A stretch of DNA of 64,000 nt from the NCBI GenBank assembly GCA_020636995.1, contig JACJWU010000002.1:375290-439289 (forward strand), read 5' to 3'. The notes under the pieces were generated by a model that saw only the letters and a program-made list of their open reading frames with translations, ran no database searches and was not told where the DNA came from. A program made the translations under genes and the position numbers. Positions 50,504 through 59,569 of the stretch are shown one piece after another. Positions within the stretch are counted from its first letter, which is position 1. Each line of letters opens with the position of its first letter. This DNA is from Actinomycetota bacterium (GTDB lineage: Bacteria; Actinomycetota; Actinomycetes; S36-B12; UBA10799).

Positions 50504-53007
50504 GCCTGCCGCCTTCGGGGCTGAGCGGGCTCGATCCAGCGTGGTCCCGGGAAGTCACCGCAGTTGATTCCACGGGTGTCGAGCGCACTTGGCACGTCCT
50601 CGATTCCGGAGCCGGTGAGCGAGGCACCCTGCTGTGCGTCCACGGCAACCCGAGTTGGTCCTACCTCTGGCGTCGGCTGGTGGCCGCACCCCCGCCTGGG
50701 TGGCGCGTCATCGCCGTGGACCAGATGGACATGGGCTTCTCCGATCGCACCGGCACCGTTCGCAGGCTGGCCCAGCGAATCGACGACCTCGACACCGTGA
50801 CGGCCGCGCTCGGGCTGACCGGGCCGGTGGTCACCGTCGCTCACGACTGGGGCGGTCCGGTGTCATTGGGCTGGGCGCTGCGGCACACCGATCAGCTCGC
50901 CGGGGTGGTGCTGTCGAACACCGGAGTCCACCAGCCCGAGGAGTCCTCGGCGCCGACCGTGATCCGCGCTGCCCGTACACCTGGAGTGCTGTCGGTGGTC
51001 ACCCGCAACACCCGCAACTTCATCCGCGGGGGGTTGTTCTTCTCCAAGCCCGTGCCCGCGCCACAGATCCGCAAGGGGTACTACGCCCCGTACAACAAGG
51101 CTGCGCGTCGTCTGGCGATCGAGCAGTTCGTGCAGGACATCCCGCTGGAGCCCGGGCACCCGAGTGCTGCCACGCTCGATGCGATCGCAGACGGCCTTGG
51201 GGCATTACAGGACGTGCCCGTCCTGCTGCTGTGGGGTCCGCGGGATCCGGTCTTCTCAGACATCTACCTGCGCGATCTCCTGGGGCGGATGCCGCACGCG
51301 GACGTGCATCGCTACGAGGGGTCCAGCCACTTCGTGCCGGAAGATGCGCCGACGTACGCCGCAGATGTGGCGGCATGGGTGCAGGACCTGGGTACACAGC
51401 GCCCGCCCCGGGAGGTGTCGGTTGCCCGGCCGCTTTGGGACGGTGTGGCCCAACGCCGGGGCGATCCCGCACCGGCCGTGATCGAGATGGGGTCGAGCGC
51501 CCGCACGATCTCATTCGGGGACCTGCACAATCGCATCGAGAACATCGCCGCGGGAATGGCCGCCAGTGGCATCGAGGCGGGTGACCGCATCGCACTGCTC
51601 GTGCAGCCGGGCGTCGATCTCACGGCGATCCTGTACGGCCTGTGGCGCCGGGGTGCGGTGGTCGTGGTCGTGGACGCCGGCTTGGGTCTGAGAGGCATCC
51701 GGACCGCGCTGCGCAGCGCCGGACCGAAGTACGTCATCGGGGGTTTCAAGGGGTTGGCGGCTGCCCGGACCATGGGGCTGGCCGCGCAGTTCATCAGCGT
51801 CGGCGAGGCCCCGGGCATCAAGGCGGTTCTCACGCTCGACGAGATCGAGGAGCGTGGTGCGCACGCCCCGGTGCCGGACCCGCCGTCGGCCACCGACCCC
51901 GCGGCGCTCGCCTTCACGTCCGGTGCGACCGGCCCGGCGAAGGGTGTGTTGTACCTGCACGGGCAGTTGCAGGCGCAGCGGGAGGCGCTTGCCTCGCTCT
52001 ACTCGATCACGACCTCCGATCGGCTGGTGGCGGCCTTCGGCCCGTTCGCTCTCATGGGCGCCGCGCTCGGGATCCCGTCGGTCGTCCCGGACATGAACCT
52101 CACCGCGCCACGCACCCTTACGGCGCAGGCCCTTGCCGACGCCGTCGCCGCTGTCGACGCGACCATGGTCTTCGCGTCCCCGGCCGCGCTGGCCAACATC
52201 GCTCGCACCCGCACCGGTGTGCCCGCCATGCCGGGTGTGCGTCTGTTGCTGTCCACAGGTGCCCCGGTCCCGGCAGAACTACTGCGGGAGGTGCTCTCGC
52301 TGTTCCCGTCGGCGCAAGCCCACGCGCCCTACGGCATGACCGAGGTGCTCCCAGTCGCGGACATCGACCTCAAGGTGATGGAGGCGGTGGGCCGGGGCAA
52401 CGGCACCTGCGTTGGGCATCCGGTGCCCGGGGTGGTTGTGCGCATCAGCGCGCTGGACGCGTCGGGGAACGCCACAGGTTCGTTGTCCGACCAGCCCTGG
52501 GTCACAGGCGAGGTGTGTGTGCAGGCGGCCCACACCAAACAGCGCTACGACCGGCTGTGGGTGACCGAGCGCGCGGCGAGCAGGGATGTCGGCTGGCACC
52601 GCACTGGTGACGTCGGGCACTTCGACGACCACGGCCGGCTGTGGATCGAGGGCCGGCTGGTCCACGTGATCGTCACCGCGGACGGACCGGTCACTCCGGT
52701 CGGTCGTGAGCGGCGGGTCGAATCCATCCCGGCGGTGCAGCGGGCCGCGGCGGTAGGGATCGGCCCGCGCGGGGCCCAACAGGTGGTGATTGTCGCCGAA
52801 ACCGAATCGGCGCGCTCCGGCTTGGCCCCCGATGGTCTGCGTGACGTGGTGCGCGATGTCTTGCGAGAGGACGTCGACGACATCCCCGCCGTGCTGACTG
52901 TCTCCGCGCTGCCGGTGGACATCCGACACAATTCCAAGATCGACCGGGTGCGGGTGGGGCGCTGGGCCGAACGCGTACTCAACGGCGGCCGGGTGGGCAC
53001 ACCATGA
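50500..53007 (+). CDS. oleBC: OleBC fusion: beta-lactone decarboxylase plus beta-lactone synthetase
   Basis: An 835-residue fusion. Residues 1-300 are OleB, a haloalkane-dehalogenase-like hydrolase: LCVHGNPSWSYLWRRL, nucleophile Asp near 116 in VAHDWGGPVSLGW, and HFVPEDAPT with the catalytic His. From about 306 it is OleC, an ANL-type ATP-dependent enzyme with LAFTSGATGPAKGVLYLHG (about 469) and YGMTEVLPVADIDLKV. OleC closes a beta-hydroxy acid to a beta-lactone; OleB decarboxylates it to the cis-alkene. Fused OleBC is known from actinobacteria. Start GTG 50500 overlaps the oleA stop; a longer upstream frame inside oleA is not used. The lysine of canonical ANL adenylate chemistry is reduced, as OleC expects. 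Confidence 0.9.
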   Translation: MSLPPSGLSGLDPAWSREVTAVDSTGVERTWHVLDSGAGERGTLLCVHGNPSWSYLWRRLVAAPPPGWRVIAVDQMDMGFSDRTGTVRRLAQRIDDLDTVTAALGLTGPVVTVAHDWGGPVSLGWALRHTDQLAGVVLSNTGVHQPEESSAPTVIRAARTPGVLSVVTRNTRNFIRGGLFFSKPVPAPQIRKGYYAPYNKAARRLAIEQFVQDIPLEPGHPSAATLDAIADGLGALQDVPVLLLWGPRDPVFSDIYLRDLLGRMPHADVHRYEGSSHFVPEDAPTYAADVAAWVQDLGTQRPPREVSVARPLWDGVAQRRGDPAPAVIEMGSSARTISFGDLHNRIENIAAGMAASGIEAGDRIALLVQPGVDLTAILYGLWRRGAVVVVVDAGLGLRGIRTALRSAGPKYVIGGFKGLAAARTMGLAAQFISVGEAPGIKAVLTLDEIEERGAHAPVPDPPSATDPAALAFTSGATGPAKGVLYLHGQLQAQREALASLYSITTSDRLVAAFGPFALMGAALGIPSVVPDMNLTAPRTLTAQALADAVAAVDATMVFASPAALANIARTRTGVPAMPGVRLLLSTGAPVPAELLREVLSLFPSAQAHAPYGMTEVLPVADIDLKVMEAVGRGNGTCVGHPVPGVVVRISALDASGNATGSLSDQPWVTGEVCVQAAHTKQRYDRLWVTERAASRDVGWHRTGDVGHFDDHGRLWIEGRLVHVIVTADGPVTPVGRERRVESIPAVQRAAAVGIGPRGAQQVVIVAETESARSGLAPDGLRDVVRDVLREDVDDIPAVLTVSALPVDIRHNSKIDRVRVGRWAERVLNGGRVGTP

Positions 53008-53978
53008 AGGTGCTACTCACGGGCTCCAGCAGCCTGCTGGGCGCGCAGACCGTGCGGGCACTTGCTCAGCGCGGCGACACGGTTGCGGTGATGCAGCGGC
53101 ATCCGTCCACGGTCGCCGACGAACTCGGGCTCACACAGCACCTCGGTGATGTCGTGGATCCGCAGGTCGCCACGGCGGCGGTCGAGGGCGCGGACACCGT
53201 CATCCACCTCGCGGCGCGAGTCGGCGTGGTGGGCACGCGGCGGCAGTTCTTCGAGACCAACGTCGTGGGCACCCGTGTGATGCTGGCTGCCGCGAAGGAA
53301 GCGGGCGTGCAGCGCTTCGTGTTCGTCTCCTCGCCGTCCGTCGCCCACACCGGCCGGGCATTGGCCGGGTGCAGCGCCCAGCCGGCCGACCCCCGCCACG
53401 CCAAGGGCGAGTACTCGAAGTCGAAAGCGCTGGCCGAGCGCGAGGTCCTGGCCGCGGATGGCACCGGCATCACCACGATCGCCGTGCGCCCGCATCTGGT
53501 GTGGGGGCCCGGTGACACCCAGCTCGTGGGCCGCATCGTCGAGCGCGCACGGCAGGGCCGACTGGCGCTGGTTGCCGGCGGCCGGCCATTGATCGACACC
53601 ACCTACCTGGACAACGCGGTCGATGCGCTCGTGGCCGCCGCGGATCGCGCCGAGGCGGGGCGGGGGCGCGCGTTCATCGTCTCCAACGGAGAGCCACGCA
53701 CCGTCGACGAGATGATCGCGCGGATCTGCGAGGCGGCCGGGGAGCGTCCGCCTGAGCGCTCCGTGCCGCGTGCCGCCGCATGGATGGCTGGGGCGGTGGC
53801 GGAGACCGCGTGGAAGGTCGCCGGTCGCGATGACGATCCGCCCATGACCCGCTTCTTGGCCGGGCAGTTGGGCACAGCGCACTGGTTCGACCTGCGAGAG
53901 ACGCGAGAGGTCCTGCAGTGGCAGCCGGCGGTGAGCCTCGACGAGGGGTTCGCCCGATTGGCGGCGTCGTTCGCGTGA
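53004..53978 (+). CDS. oleD: OleD, NADPH-dependent 2-alkyl-3-ketoacid reductase
   Basis: A 324-residue extended short-chain dehydrogenase. MKVLLTGSSSLLGAQTVRALAQRGD starts the Rossmann fold (GxxxxxG), ADTVIHLAARVGVVG is the second family block, and the catalytic YSKSK is the Tyr-x-x-x-Lys pair. OleD reduces the OleA beta-keto acid to the beta-hydroxy acid used by OleC. ATG overlaps the oleBC stop by 4 bp, and its own stop overlaps the next start, so four genes are coupled. Length fits OleD and 3-beta-HSD-like relatives. Confidence 0.9.
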   Translation: MKVLLTGSSSLLGAQTVRALAQRGDTVAVMQRHPSTVADELGLTQHLGDVVDPQVATAAVEGADTVIHLAARVGVVGTRRQFFETNVVGTRVMLAAAKEAGVQRFVFVSSPSVAHTGRALAGCSAQPADPRHAKGEYSKSKALAEREVLAADGTGITTIAVRPHLVWGPGDTQLVGRIVERARQGRLALVAGGRPLIDTTYLDNAVDALVAAADRAEAGRGRAFIVSNGEPRTVDEMIARICEAAGERPPERSVPRAAAWMAGAVAETAWKVAGRDDDPPMTRFLAGQLGTAHWFDLRETREVLQWQPAVSLDEGFARLAASFA

Positions 53979-56446
53979 GCGACCTCACCGAACTGCTGCC
54001 GGCCCACGGGGAACCCGAGGAACTGCTCGAGCAGTTCGCGACGTGGGCGGCGCAGGACGGCAGGCCGCTGTATCCGGCCCAGGAGGAAGCGCTGCTGGAA
54101 CTCGCCTCGGGATCGCACGTCATCCTGGCCACACCCACCGGATCGGGTAAGAGCCTGGTGGCGGTCGGGGCCATGTTCTTGGCGCTCGCGCAAGGGCGCC
54201 GGACGTTCTACACCGCGCCGATCAAGGCCCTGGTCTCGGAGAAGTTCTTCGACCTGTGCGACCTGCTCGGACCCGAGCGTGTCGGCATGCTCACCGGCGA
54301 CGCCGCGGTCAACCCGGAGGCGCCGGTCATCTGCGCGACGGCCGAGGTGCTGGCCAACCAGGCCCTGCGCGAGGGCTCCACAACCGACGTCGGGCTTGTC
54401 TGTATGGACGAGTTCCACTACTACGGCGATCGCGACCGGGGCTGGGCGTGGCAGGTCCCGCTGATCGAACTGACCGGGGCGCAGTTCCTGTTGATGTCGG
54501 CGACGCTGGGGGACACGACGCGGATCGCCGAGGCCCTCACCCGTCGCACGAGCAGGCCGGCTGCTGTGGTCGCCGGCGGGGAACGCCCGGTGCCGCTGGA
54601 GTTCGACTATGTGACCACGCCGATCCACCAGACGGTCGAGGTGCTGCTCAACCAGGATCGCGCGCCGGTGTACATCGTGCACCCGACTCAGGCCGGGGCG
54701 TTGGAGCGCGCCCAGGCCTTGATGAGCCTGAACGTGTGCACGCGCGAGGAGAAGCGGGAGATCGCCGAAGCGCTCGGCGGGTTCCGGTTCCGGGCGGGTT
54801 TCGGGCGAACCTTGAGCAGGCTGGTGCGCCACGGGATCGGGGTGCACCACGCCGGCATGTTGCCCCGCTACCGGCGGCTGGTCGAGCAACTCACGCGCGC
54901 CGGGCTTCTCAAGGTGATCTGCGGGACCGACACCCTGGGCGTGGGTATCAACGTGCCCATTCGCACGGTTCTGATCACATCGTTGGTGAAGTTCGACGGA
55001 CGGCGGATGCGGGTGCTGAGGGCCCGCGAGTTCCACCAGATCGCAGGCCGCGCGGGCCGGCCGGGTTTCGACGCGATCGGCTACGTCGTGGTGCAGGCGC
55101 CGGAGCATGAGATCGAGAACGAGAAGCTCGTGGCAAAGGCCGGCGACGACCCCAAGAAGTTGCGCAGGATCGTGCGCAAGAAGCCGCCGGAGGGCATCCC
55201 GAACTGGGGCCGCAGCACGTTCGAGCGACTTGTGGTCGCCGAGCCGGAACCGCTTCCGTCGCGCTTCGACGTCAACCACGCGATGGTGTTCAACGTCGCG
55301 CACCGGCCCGATGACGTCGAGGCCGCGCTCGAGCACCTGCTGACCGACAATGACGAAGACGCCGAGGCGCAGGAGGCCATGGTCGAGCGCGCCGCGGCGA
55401 TCAAGGACTCGTTGATCGCCGCCGGAGTGCTGACCCCGGAGTTGCGAGTGGTGGACGACCTGCAGGACGATTTCGCGCTGAACCAGCCGCTGTCGACCTT
55501 CGCCCTGGCTGCCATCGAACTGCTCGACCGGGAGTCCGAGACCTACGCGGTGGACGTGCTGTCGGTGTTGGAGGCGACGCTGGAGGATCCGAGGCAGGTG
55601 CTCTACGCCCAGCAGTCCCGGGCCCGCGGGGAGGCCGTCGCCGCGATGAAGGCCGAGGGCATCGAGTACGACGAGCGGGTGGAACTCGTCGAGGAGATCA
55701 CGTGGCCGCGGCCGCTGGCGGACCTGCTCGACCACGCCTACGACATCTACGCCGAGGGCCACCCGTGGGTGACGGAGTACGAACTCAAGCCGAAGTCCGT
55801 GGCGCGTGAGATGTATGAGATGGCGATGACATTCACGGAGTTTATGGGGTTCTACAAGTTGGCCTCGTCGGAGGGCCTGGTTCTGCGTTACCTGGCCGAC
55901 GCCTACAAGGCGCTCGCGCGAACGGTGCCCGAGGACGCGCGCACGGAGGAACTCGCCGATCTCACGGCGTGGCTCGGGGAACTGGTGCGACAAGTGGACT
56001 CCAGCCTGCTCGACGAGTGGGAACAGTTGATCAACCCGGCTGACGAGGTGGACTCCAGCATCGTGGACACCGGTCCACCGCCGGTCACTGCCAATGCCCG
56101 GGCCTTCCGGGTCCTGGTTCGCAACGCGATGTTCCGCCGCGTGGAGTTGGTTGCGCTGCGCAAGTGGCAGGAGCTCGCCGAACTCGATGCGGACTGGGAC
56201 GCCGATCGCTGGGAGGAGGCCATGGCCGACTACTTCGCCGATCACGACGAGGTGGGTACCGGGGCGTCTGCGCGCGGACCGGCGTTGTTGCACATCGAGC
56301 AGCAACCAGGGAAGTGGCTGGTCCGGCAGGTCCTCGACGACCCCGCGGGCGACCACGACTGGCGGATCGAGGCCGAGGTGGATCTTGCCGCCAGCGATGA
56401 GGCGGGCGCTGCGGTCGTGCGTGTGGTTGATGTCGGAACCTTCTGA
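53975..56446 (+). CDS. DEAD/DEAH-box helicase with DUF3516
   Basis: An 823-residue Ski2-like superfamily 2 helicase. Motif I is LATPTGSGKSLVAVGAMFL (about 50-68), motif II CMDEFHYYGDRDRGW (DExH), motif III LMSATLGDTTRIAE, motif VI HQIAGRAGRPGFDAIG. The C-terminal approximately 260 residues (about 560-823) form DUF3516, a region found in these actinobacterial helicases. GTG 53975 overlaps the oleD stop; I prefer it to an upstream in-frame start inside oleD. RNA or DNA unwinding is expected; the link to olefin synthesis is only positional. Confidence 0.9.
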   Translation: MSDLTELLPAHGEPEELLEQFATWAAQDGRPLYPAQEEALLELASGSHVILATPTGSGKSLVAVGAMFLALAQGRRTFYTAPIKALVSEKFFDLCDLLGPERVGMLTGDAAVNPEAPVICATAEVLANQALREGSTTDVGLVCMDEFHYYGDRDRGWAWQVPLIELTGAQFLLMSATLGDTTRIAEALTRRTSRPAAVVAGGERPVPLEFDYVTTPIHQTVEVLLNQDRAPVYIVHPTQAGALERAQALMSLNVCTREEKREIAEALGGFRFRAGFGRTLSRLVRHGIGVHHAGMLPRYRRLVEQLTRAGLLKVICGTDTLGVGINVPIRTVLITSLVKFDGRRMRVLRAREFHQIAGRAGRPGFDAIGYVVVQAPEHEIENEKLVAKAGDDPKKLRRIVRKKPPEGIPNWGRSTFERLVVAEPEPLPSRFDVNHAMVFNVAHRPDDVEAALEHLLTDNDEDAEAQEAMVERAAAIKDSLIAAGVLTPELRVVDDLQDDFALNQPLSTFALAAIELLDRESETYAVDVLSVLEATLEDPRQVLYAQQSRARGEAVAAMKAEGIEYDERVELVEEITWPRPLADLLDHAYDIYAEGHPWVTEYELKPKSVAREMYEMAMTFTEFMGFYKLASSEGLVLRYLADAYKALARTVPEDARTEELADLTAWLGELVRQVDSSLLDEWEQLINPADEVDSSIVDTGPPPVTANARAFRVLVRNAMFRRVELVALRKWQELAELDADWDADRWEEAMADYFADHDEVGTGASARGPALLHIEQQPGKWLVRQVLDDPAGDHDWRIEAEVDLAASDEAGAAVVRVVDVGTF

Positions 56447-56465
56447 CAGGCACTAGTCTTTCGCA

Positions 56466-57611
56466 ATGACGCATCGCTGGACTGTCGGGATCATTGCTGC
56501 TGGGTTGTTCCTCGCCGGATGTTCCTCCGAGTCCGCCGAGCCGGTGGTTTCCCCCAGTGCATCGGCCACGCCGCAGGCACTACCCTCCGAGACCACGCAG
56601 ATCCTTCAGGCGCAGTTGACCAAGACCATGCAGCGCAATGACGTCCCCGGGGGAGCGGTCGAGGTGTGCGTTCCCGGCTACGAGGCATGGGCGACCGCCG
56701 AGGGTCTGGCCGATATCGAGTCCGGCACCGCCATGACGACGGACATGTACTGGCCGCTGCGCAGCGTCACGAAGTCCTACACGGTGACGCTGCTCCTGCA
56801 GTTGGTGGACGAGGGCAAAGTCAGTCTCGACGACACCATCGATCAGTGGATCCCGGACGTCCCGAACGGCGACCAGATCACGTTGCGGCAGTTGGCGGAC
56901 ATGAGTAGCGGCGCCCCGGAGTACACGACGCAGGCATGGATCGAGGACTACGTCGCCGACCCGCAGCGCGCGTTCACCACGGAGGAACTGATCGCGTACG
57001 CCCTGGCTGAGCCCGCGCAGTTCGCGCCGGGGGAGCGGAAGGTGTACACGAACACCAACACGCTGCTGCTCGGAGAGGTCGTCGCGCAGGAATACGGCCA
57101 GCCCTTCGACCAGGTGGTGACCGAGCAGATCATCGTGCCGCTGGGCCTGACGCAGACACGCTACGAGACGGCGGTGAATGAGTGGCCCGGCGAGCACCCC
57201 ACGGGCTACACACCCGGCGATGACGGCCAACCGGAGGCTGAGCCCAACAACTTCACGGTGCTCGGACCGGCGGGTGCGATGACCTCGACCCTCAGTGACA
57301 TGTGCCGGTGGGCCACCGCGTTGGGGTCGGGGGAGTTGCTCGAGCCGGCGACCCAACAGGTGCGGTTACAGGGAGCGCCGCTGGAGCAGGGCCCCGAATA
57401 CGACGAGTACCTCGTCGGGATGGGAAGCCTTGAGGGCTGGGTGGGCCACACCGGCGAGGGCTTCGGTCACACCGTGCTCGTCATGCACAACGCCGAGTCC
57501 GGGGCCAGTGTCGCCATCGGGATGAACACGTCCAACCGCGGGAAGCACCTGCCGACCCGCTACTTCCGCAAGATCGCACCGACCCTCGATGCGATTCCGC
57601 CTGCCGGTTGA
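56466..57611 (+). CDS. Lipoprotein serine hydrolase of the beta-lactamase family
   Basis: A 381-residue exported lipoprotein. The signal MTHRWTVGIIAAGLFLAGC ends in a lipobox LAGC with Cys19 as the lipidation site. The catalytic set of class C beta-lactamase/DD-peptidase-like hydrolases is present: SVTK (SxxK), YTNTN (YxN) and HTGEG in place of KTG. Length and layout match the AmpH/esterase-like group. It starts 19 bp after the helicase stop and may be in the same transcript. True beta-lactam resistance is not implied. Confidence 0.87.
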   Translation: MTHRWTVGIIAAGLFLAGCSSESAEPVVSPSASATPQALPSETTQILQAQLTKTMQRNDVPGGAVEVCVPGYEAWATAEGLADIESGTAMTTDMYWPLRSVTKSYTVTLLLQLVDEGKVSLDDTIDQWIPDVPNGDQITLRQLADMSSGAPEYTTQAWIEDYVADPQRAFTTEELIAYALAEPAQFAPGERKVYTNTNTLLLGEVVAQEYGQPFDQVVTEQIIVPLGLTQTRYETAVNEWPGEHPTGYTPGDDGQPEAEPNNFTVLGPAGAMTSTLSDMCRWATALGSGELLEPATQQVRLQGAPLEQGPEYDEYLVGMGSLEGWVGHTGEGFGHTVLVMHNAESGASVAIGMNTSNRGKHLPTRYFRKIAPTLDAIPPAG

Positions 57612-57612
57612 A

Positions 57613-58383
57613 TCAGGTCAAACGCTTCTGCAGCGTGTCCGACAGAGGCAGGTACCCCCGCCGCGGCGTGAACTGCATCGCCACCCGGATCGCGCGGTAG
57701 GCCATCCCTGGCACGCTGATCCCGCGTCCGGCCCGCAGATCCGCCAGGGCGGTGTCGACGACCTCGTCGGGATCCAGCCAGAACGGTGACGGCACGCGGG
57801 CATCGACCCCGGCCCGCTCCTGGAACTGGGTGGGTACGAGCCCGGGGGTGAGGGCGAGCACTCGCACCCCGGATCCGCCGACCTGTGCCCGCAGTCCCTC
57901 GGTGAAGGATGTGACCCAGGCTTTGCTCGCCGCGTAGGTGGGGGCGTTCGGATCCGGGGCGAACGAGGCCATCGACGAGACGTTGATGATCGCGCCCTCG
58001 CCGCGCTCCAGCATCGAGCCAAGTGCGGCGTGCGTGAGACGGAGCACCGCGCGGACATTGACCATGAGCAGGTGGTCCTCCGCCTCGAGGTCGTGCTCGG
58101 CGAAGTCGCCGTCGTACAGTCCCAGCCCGGCGTTGTTGACCAGCAGGTCGACGGGTCGAACGATGAGCCTGCGCTCCACCCGGCGGCAGTCGGCGAGGCG
58201 GCCCAAGTCCGCACGCAGGACCTCACACTGCACGGGGTGTTCGAGGTGTAGCGCCTGTGCGGTCTCCTGGAGGCGGTCGCGGGTGCGGGCGACCAGAACG
58301 AGGTCGTAGCCGTCCTCGGCGAGGCGGCGCGCGAAGTGCAGACCGATACCGGAGGTGGCGCCTGTGATGAGTGCGGAGGGCAT
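57613..58383 (-). CDS. Short-chain dehydrogenase/reductase
   Basis: A 256-residue classical SDR. SALITGATSGIGLHFARRLAED is the TGxxxGIG coenzyme motif, DLLVNNAGLGLYD the NNAG block, and YAASKAWVTSFTEGL the catalytic YxxxK with the Ser in INVSSMASFA. Arg in LVARTRDRLQ suggests NADP(H). ATG 58381-58383 is used; an alternative GTG at 58398 adds five residues. It converges on the lipoprotein gene with 1 bp between stops. The substrate is unknown. Confidence 0.85.
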   Translation of the reverse strand: MPSALITGATSGIGLHFARRLAEDGYDLVLVARTRDRLQETAQALHLEHPVQCEVLRADLGRLADCRRVERRLIVRPVDLLVNNAGLGLYDGDFAEHDLEAEDHLLMVNVRAVLRLTHAALGSMLERGEGAIINVSSMASFAPDPNAPTYAASKAWVTSFTEGLRAQVGGSGVRVLALTPGLVPTQFQERAGVDARVPSPFWLDPDEVVDTALADLRAGRGISVPGMAYRAIRVAMQFTPRRGYLPLSDTLQKRLT

Positions 58384-58475
58384 GCTGCACTCTGCCACAC
58401 CAGTCGCTGTTTATCCCTGGGGCAGGGGTGGCACGGTAGCTGCTGGGCCGGTGCAGGCGGGGCGGTGGTCATCGC

Positions 58476-58584
58476 GGTTAGAGATCGGCATCTTGGTTAG
58501 AGACACGGCACTCCGGTTAGTCCTGTACGGCCGTGGGACTCTAACCAACCTGCCGCCGACTAACCAACATGCCGATCTCTAACC
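58476..58584. repeat. 109-bp palindromic six-motif repeat, copy C
   Basis: GGTTAG at 58476, 58495 and 58515; CTAACC at 58541, 58560 and 58579. This is the most regular copy. The unit GGTTAGAGATCGGCATCTT (19 bases) at the left edge faces a matching unit at the right edge. The copy is followed by a transposase remnant and precedes the membrane protein gene. Confidence 0.92.
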
Positions 58585-58587
58585 GAT

Positions 58588-58667
58588 CTGTCCAGACAGA
58601 TACTGACCGACAACGGGCCAACACACAGTGGCGGGGTCCGCGTGACCAACCTCCCTGGACAGAACCT
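58588..58667 (+). pseudogene. Short rve transposase remnant
   Basis: 58600-58635 reads ILTDNGPTHSGG, the second-Asp block of an rve/DDE transposase. 58640-58665 then reads PRDQPPWTE, matching the PRDQPVWTE end of the longer remnant at 28647-28816. The two remnants share both ends but differ in the middle, as if this one lost about 90 bases. It has no function. Confidence 0.55.
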
Positions 58668-59426
58668 TCAGCCCTGCGGCAGGGGTGTGGGTTTCTGCCC
58701 CCGGCTCAGGGACCGATCGAGTCCGAGGAACAAGAAGCCGAAGACCAGGCCCAGGATCACGATCGCCACGATGTTCACAGCGACACCTGCGTACCCGCCG
58801 TACTCGAGTCCAGGGATCAGTGGCGATGGGTCGTTGACGTCGATGAAGGGGTAGGGGTACCAGTGCTGCGGCTCGCCCAGAGTCGTGGCGGGCGCCTCGG
58901 GTGGGGGTTGCAGTAGCAGCAGGCCGCGCAGGAGGGTGTAGACCAACCAGACCACGGGGATGGTCAGCATGGTGAACACCTCGCGGATGCTGAAACGCGG
59001 CCGCGGACCGAACAACAGGAATCCGAGGAAGGTGGCCCACGGGACGATGTAGTGGAAGCCGAGGTTGGTGTAGACGCCCAAGCCGACGGGCTTGTACAGC
59101 GGCGCCAGCACGATCGCGTAGACAAGGCCTGTGACCGTGATCATCACCAGGCTGGTCATTCGGAACCACCGGAAACCGCGGCCGTCGCGGGTGGGGTCCG
59201 CGAAGAGCATCCAGTTCGCGATGAACGCGACGATGTTGCTCCAGACCGTGAAGTAGCTCAAGGTGAACCACAGCCCGTTCAGCGCGCCGCCGTTGCCCTC
59301 CTGGGTGACCGAGATGTAGCAGCTCAGCAGGAAGGCGCCGGTCCCGACGGCAGCCACGATGCCCCAGTAGACGCGGGCGACCGTTGCCCAGGTGCCCTGC
59401 GGGGTGACGGTTGTGGTGTCGACCAT
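58668..59426 (-). CDS. Pr6Pr-family integral membrane protein
   Basis: A 252-residue membrane protein of the Pr6Pr family. It has about six hydrophobic segments: VARVYWGIVAAVGTGAFLLSC, GLWFTLSYFTVWSNIVAFIA, MTSLVMITVTGLVYAIVLAP, LGFHYIVPWATFLGFLLFG, VFTMLTIPVVWLVYTLLRG and VNIVAIVILGLVFGFLFLG. The YFTVWSN and GxxYPYxF-like (HWYPYPFIDV) segments are family-typical. Its molecular function is unknown. ATG 59424-59426; the stop abuts the repeat remnant. It is preceded by a long inverted repeat at 59478-59556. Confidence 0.83.
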   Translation of the reverse strand: MVDTTTVTPQGTWATVARVYWGIVAAVGTGAFLLSCYISVTQEGNGGALNGLWFTLSYFTVWSNIVAFIANWMLFADPTRDGRGFRWFRMTSLVMITVTGLVYAIVLAPLYKPVGLGVYTNLGFHYIVPWATFLGFLLFGPRPRFSIREVFTMLTIPVVWLVYTLLRGLLLLQPPPEAPATTLGEPQHWYPYPFIDVNDPSPLIPGLEYGGYAGVAVNIVAIVILGLVFGFLFLGLDRSLSRGQKPTPLPQG

Positions 59427-59477
59427 GCGCCAAGGGTGCCCGGGTCGGCTCGGGTTTCGCTCGCGGAGGTCCTCCTG

Positions 59478-59556
59478 CAGCCGTTAGCGATCTGGAGATC
59501 GGTGAGCGTGTCGGTGGTGCAGAACATCTAACGGATCTCCAGATGGCTAACGGCTG
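59478..59556. repeat. Long inverted repeat (23-bp arms, 33-bp loop)
   Basis: The arms 59478-59500 and 59534-59556 match as inverted repeats at 22 of 23 positions; the left arm begins CAGCCGTTAGC and ends CTGGAGATC. It is intergenic, between the Pr6Pr gene and the sulfite exporter. The GTTAG and GAGATCGG parts recall the 109-bp repeat unit, but the layouts differ. It has no U-tract; it may be a dispersed palindrome, a regulatory structure, or a terminator for the minus-strand sulfur operon, whose last stop is at 59570. Confidence 0.85.
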
Positions 59557-59569
59557 GGTTCCGGACGCC

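Noticed and set aside
53603..56356. A 917-codon open frame on the minus strand
   Set aside because: It lies opposite the helicase and oleD end. High GC makes long open antisense frames; the helicase frame has all motifs and this one has none.
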